A stretch of DNA of 64,000 bases, taken from assembly GCF_000801105.2 (NCBI RefSeq), contig NC_079513.1:22040273-22104272 (forward strand). Reading direction: 5' to 3'. Below, piece after piece: positions 59,585 to 64,000 of this stretch. The stretch's first letter is position 1. Each line of letters opens with the position of its first letter. Under the pieces are notes generated by a model. That model saw nothing but the letters and a program-made list of their open reading frames with translations. It was not told where the DNA came from and ran no database searches. This stretch comes from Raphanus sativus (taxonomy: Eukaryota > Streptophyta > Magnoliopsida > Brassicales > Brassicaceae). Made by a program: the position numbers and the translations under genes.

Positions 59585-60158
59585 TGTGAGATAATGATCC
59601 AACTTGATAAAGAGAAGAGGCTTGAAGATTGTAGAAAGAAGACGTTTGATAGCATAAGTGTGGCAAACACTTTGACTCATCTAGAAGGTCTACTAAAGGA
59701 GAGATTTTAAGAGCACGTGAGAGGCATGTGCTATGACTAAGAGCTGGAGTCTTTATAAGGCAAAAGTCTTCTGGTTTTCAATTGGGCGAGAGAGTGAGGG
59801 ACGACGTCATCGTCTTCTTCACCGGAGCTCCAAGCTTCAAGAGAGATAGAGAGAGAGACCAAGAGAGAGAAGAAATACAGAGAGGTTGTATGTTCTTGGG
59901 GTCTTGGGTAGTCTCATTCTTTAGGATTCTCTTTTCCTTGTAAACCAATCAGAGTGTGATTGGTGGTGAGTGATCTTCGTGTACAAACCCGTCGGAGGTG
60001 GTTTCTGATTTCATCTATGGAAGTTGGGGACCGAAAGGTCCTAACCGGATGTAGCGGTTCGTTAACACCGTGAACCGGGTCAATTGTGTGTGTTCTTGGT
60101 TCGTCGGAGTTCGCCGGAATCGATCGGAGTGGAATTGACGGAACTCGATTCCTCAACA
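59585..60158 (+). repeat. Second LTR of the LARD-like array
   Basis: Same 574 bp as 54649-55222, preceded by a polypurine tract at 59574-59584. Confidence 0.88.
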
Positions 60159-63100
60159 AGTGGTATCAGAGCGCAAGGTTATGGCGATGCACGGATTAGC
60201 TTCGGATTCTCAAGTGATTCGTCGATTACTCAAGAACGAACCGGAGGAAGAAGAAAGATGAAGCGTTACGGGTTTATGATATCACGAGATCACTTGGTGA
60301 CTGATCTTGAATCAGTTAATTATGGAGCCAGAAAGAGTTCTACGATGGAGAGTCTCAGTGATTAGCAATTGTAGGTTCTGGAAAGAGGAAACAGAATCAA
60401 CGATGAACACATTCATCATCACAACGTCAAAGAAGACGCACCGTAGGAGTCACCGTTACGGAAACGTCGCAAGCTTGAGGAAGAAGAAGATATCAGTTGG
60501 GTTCATGTTGATATCACAGGTCTTGAAGGAAGACATGTTTGTGGTGAAGAAACTCAGTGATGGTGATGATTTCAAGAAGGTGAAATCATGGAGCAGTAAG
60601 TTAATCTCTCTACTCTCGGTGATGAAGCGGCACTGTTACTGCGAGCATGGTCGGTAGATGATCTTGGAGGCTTCAAGATTGGTCAGCACAAATCAGTCAA
60701 GACTGAAGGAAGAGCAGTGGAGCAATGAGGTTTTGTTCGTGTTCTGGGTTGTGTGTTCGTTGAGGCTAACGCGAGGAGGATGTCTCAACGCCAGGCTGAG
60801 AGCTTTCGACGCAGGGTTATGCAATAAGAAAGAATCGAGCAAGCGTAAGGCTCAAATCTCAGAGTTGATGTTTCTGGTACTCATGGTCTGTGAATCTCAA
60901 AGAACAGGAAACTGGTAAGAACATAAGGGCGGCATACTAGTTTTACAAAAGAAGATAGCCAAAGTTGTACTGGGTTCAAGTTGTTTTCTTTGGTTAAATC
61001 TTGGTGTAAAAGGATGAGATGCTGCTGGTGTTCAAGTGTTTGCTGAGGTAATAAGCTGGAGTAACCACTTAGATCAAAGGACTAGGGGACGCCTTAGGAG
61101 GTTTGACTACTGTGTGTTGGTGGAAGCTTATATATCAGTTCGGGTTTTCAGAGTTCAGAGAATATATGGTGTATTGAGTATGGATAAAGATCAGAAAACA
61201 GGTTATGAGAGCAGTGAAATAACTTTGAAGGTTTTCAAGTTATGGTACAGATTTGAGTGAAGGTTGTGTGCTTGATTAGTCTCAGAGGTAAAGATCAGAC
61301 GGTTAAGTCTGAGAAGTCTACAGAACGTGGTTCACATGGTCAAGAGGTTGATCGTGAAATCTGTGAGGTTCAGATTGGTGAATCAAAGTGAAAGGCGTTT
61401 GTCTTATGAGCTTTGTGAAGCAGTAGATGGTGAGTTCTGAGGCGTGCTGATCCAGGGAGTGCTGCACGTTAAATCTCGAGGTCCACATATGGTCTAAAGG
61501 AGTGCTGCAAGGAAGCTGCTGAAGTAAAATAAATCTGAAAAAAAAAGATTTATGTCTGTGAGAAGAACATGAAGAACGTGTATGTTCTGTAACAATGGCT
61601 GGACAGAGACTGAGACAAGATCATATTGGAGTTTTCAGTGGCAGCAAAGAAAAACTTGTGGAGCAGTGTTATTTTCAGAGGAGTTTTTGAGAAGAAACCC
61701 AGAGAGTATCAACGAGTTCAAGGTTCAGCATGGTCTCATCAGATGGAGGGTTCAGCGTGTGATTATAATGTGTGGAGAAGATGTCGGGAGTCAGCATGGT
61801 TCTTCATAGAGGATATGAATTACAAGGACATCAAGGCAGAGTCAAAACAGGTATGATCAGATTTTATCTAACATACATTTGAGCTCTGATTTTGCAGGTA
61901 ATCACAGGAAAAGAAGAACAGTTCGAGCTGGAGCTGTTCGAGGGAATAACCGAGCTGGACAACTCAAAGAGGTCTCTATCAGTAGCGAGAAGGAGGCAAA
62001 GAGTGTTATCAAAGTCAAGAGGGAATCAGTTTGGAGCAGAGGAGACGTGTGTAAAGCAAATAGACAGCCTGATTTGCTGATACATTAATGCTCATGTGGG
62101 AGCTGAAGCTACAAGCTCTGTTTTGAAGTAACTGAGACAAGCTCAGGTTAGAGCTGTTGTGACACAGAGGTAGTGTACCTTGACAGGGAAGATGATTACT
62201 CTTGGTGAAACTGATGGTGGAATCAGTGGTATAGAAACCAGTGGAGGTTTTGGGTTTCTAGTTTACACGTCAACTGAGATATGGCGTTGCTGGTTATGTG
62301 GAGATCTGGACAATAGACTCAAGGCTAAGGCTCTGCTTAAGAAAGTCTCAAGTAATGTCAAGATGTCAAGGAGATATAACAGGTGCAGTCATTCACGGAG
62401 GGAATGATAGTAACAGCCAAGGTCAATTCAGTTGAGTGACGTAAGGAAGCAAAGGGGAAGCGTCTTGGTGGATCTTCTGATATTAAAAAGATTTGTTGCA
62501 GTGGCTGCAGTGATAATGAGTGTGCAGTCTGAGACACATTATCAAGGATTACGCCATGGTTAAAGTTCAAGTCAGTGATGATTAACTGTGAAAGGTGGAG
62601 CTAAAGCTGAGAAAATATGAAGCTTTGAACGATTCAAGCTTCGGGTGGAGTCTCTGCAAATAAATGAAGAGCACGGCTACTTCAGATGTTGAGTTGCAGG
62701 TGGAGTACTGAAGTCAGACGTTTTCAGAGGATGGTAGCTCACAGCAGGAAAAGTTAATAGGGAATGAGTCACTGATTTGTTTTCTGATAGGATCCATGGG
62801 TGATAAAAGTCTGCAGAAGACAAGGATCCAAGTTCAGAAAGAGATGTCAATAGGTTTAGTCACAGGTTGGTTTCATCAGAGGTAAAAGTGGAGGCTGCTC
62901 AGTTCTGATGGAGTAATTGTTGGCGGTAGTGACATCTAGTGTACAGTTGCAGGCATCTCAAGGATAATGAGATGGTGGTGTTAATATTTGAGATGGGGAC
63001 ACGTTGAAGAGGCTGGTTGCAAAGTCTGTTGCAGGGTCTGCAAGAACGGTTTCAGTAGCATCGATGCAAAGGAGCTTCATAGTCAGGAAAAAGGATAATG

Positions 63101-64000
63101 AAGTATGGTCATCTCAGAAGGTTAAGCAACTGAAGGCATTCATGATTGAATGGAAATGCAGAGAAGTCAAACTGCATTGGGGTAAAGAACAAGTGAGTTT
63201 TACTTGTGTCTTTGGAGCATCACAAGAAAGAGTTCGTCTCAGGAGAACAGAGAAGTTATACTCACGTTGAAGTGGAGCAGCATTCTCAGCATGCTTGAAG
63301 AATGCAAATGAATAAGAAAGAGGTACTGATTGGGTCTGAGACAGAATGTGATGCAAACACCAAGTCTGGTGTGATTTCTCATACAAGTAAAGGTGTGAGA
63401 GGGTGGCACAGCAGAGAAGAGATATCAGGGTTCTAGAGGAGATATCTTAAGGTCTGGTGCACAGAGAAGTCTCAGGAGCACTACAAGAGGCTGTTAGTGT
63501 GAGACGTGGGTGAAAGGAGAAATCAGCAGTGAGGTTTAAGCTGTTGATGCAGGTCTGTTGGAAGATTGCTTGCGCCAGGGTTGCATCCAGAGTCAGTCTA
63601 GCAGAGTTAACAGTTAGACGATGGGTTCATTGTACTGATGGTGGTACAAAGGGTTCGCAGCAAGTATGACGCAGAAGGGTTTTTTGAACAAGGTTAAGTA
63701 GAGATAATTGCTTCGAAAGTCTTTCTAGCGAGGTGGAGTTAGACGGCGTGTTATGTTGGAAACAACATCGGAGCAGAGTGATGCTTAAGAGTTCAACAAG
63801 TGACTGTAAGTTCAATCTCAGGTTTTAATTAAACTGACATATTGTTGGTTGAGATTGTTTTGCAGGTATGAATCAAGGATTGCTTTAGGTTGAAGCATGT
63901 ATGATTCAAGAACCTTTGCAAGTGATTCAATGGAGTTTGTTTCTAAACGTCAGTGCACATGACCAGAAACAAACAGCTATAGCAGAAGAATCATGTTGCA

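Larger units (their letters stand above)
54649..64000 (+). mobile_element. Tandem array of a non-coding LTR retroelement (LARD-like), cut by window edge
   Basis: Order: LTR (54649-55222), internal (55223-59584), LTR (59585-60158), internal (60159-64000, truncated). Period is 4936 bp. The LTR starts TGTGAGATAATG and ends CCTCAACA; two bases later TGGTATCAGAGC (55225-55236 and 60161-60172) is a perfect complement of the initiator tRNA-Met 3' end. A polypurine-type AAGGTGGAGAT precedes the second LTR. The 4362-bp internal region has no gag or pol; all forward frames are broken by frequent TGA. All paired short frames of the two units are identical, so the copies appear nearly identical over the visible length. 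Confidence 0.9.

Overview
The window is nuclear DNA from a crucifer (Brassicaceae), most likely a Brassica or a close relative. The genes have plant introns and long AT-rich spacers, and their order matches, from memory, Arabidopsis thaliana chromosome 5 between about At5g55380 and At5g55550: wax-synthase-like MBOAT genes, fimbrin, lipid-transfer-like proteins, GEX1, beta-1,2-xylosyltransferase, a Tim17/22/23 protein, a C2-domain protein and a two-RRM protein. Several genes I remember from the Arabidopsis interval (EDM2, NHX3, TORNADO1, a kinesin-like gene) are not seen. That pattern fits gene loss after the polyploidy of the Brassica lineage.

Layout. 1-2.9 kb: three minus-strand copies of a wax-synthase-like MBOAT gene (one cut by the window edge, one intact, one remnant). 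4-12.2 kb: a minus-strand tandem pair of fimbrin genes; the upstream copy (8775-12144) is intact with 14 exons and the downstream copy is a decayed pseudogene. 13.3 kb: a SINE with a 14-bp target-site duplication. 15.6-17.2 kb: two eight-cysteine secreted proteins, the first frameshifted. 18.6-20.9 kb: a cysteinyl-tRNA synthetase pseudogene. 21.1-22.3 kb: a Pack-MULE carrying the first exon of a DRIP-type RING E3 ligase gene. 22.6 kb: a PIG-Y-like GPI-anchor subunit. 23.4-25.5 kb: GEX1 with an apparent frameshift in its last exon. 26.7-28.7 kb: XYLT. 29.4-29.8 kb: a 370-bp near-perfect palindrome with a 5-bp duplication. 30.2 kb: tRNA-Ala(AGC). 30.8-33.4 kb: a Tim17/22/23 gene whose first intron holds a hAT element full of E2F-like sites. 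33.8-35.8 kb: a Tourist-like MITE and a Helitron. 36.6-42.9 kb: a complete young Ty1/copia element with identical LTRs. 44.0-45.2 kb: a C2-domain gene. 46.4-47.3 kb: a second Harbinger-type element. 48.1-49.5 kb: a two-RRM hnRNP-like gene. 49.5-54.6 kb: AT-rich spacer without recognisable genes. 54.6-64.0 kb: a tandem LTR-internal-LTR-internal array of a non-coding LTR element (period 4936 bp), running off the right edge.

The host genes are unrelated housekeeping and reproductive genes kept together by ancestry, not a pathway. The most interesting content is structural: nearly every spacer holds a mobile element whose ends and target duplications can be read directly, and several host genes show early decay (fimbrin copy, LTP copy, Cys-tRNA synthetase, GEX1). 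No computation was run; gene identities rest on recalled family sequences and hand translation.
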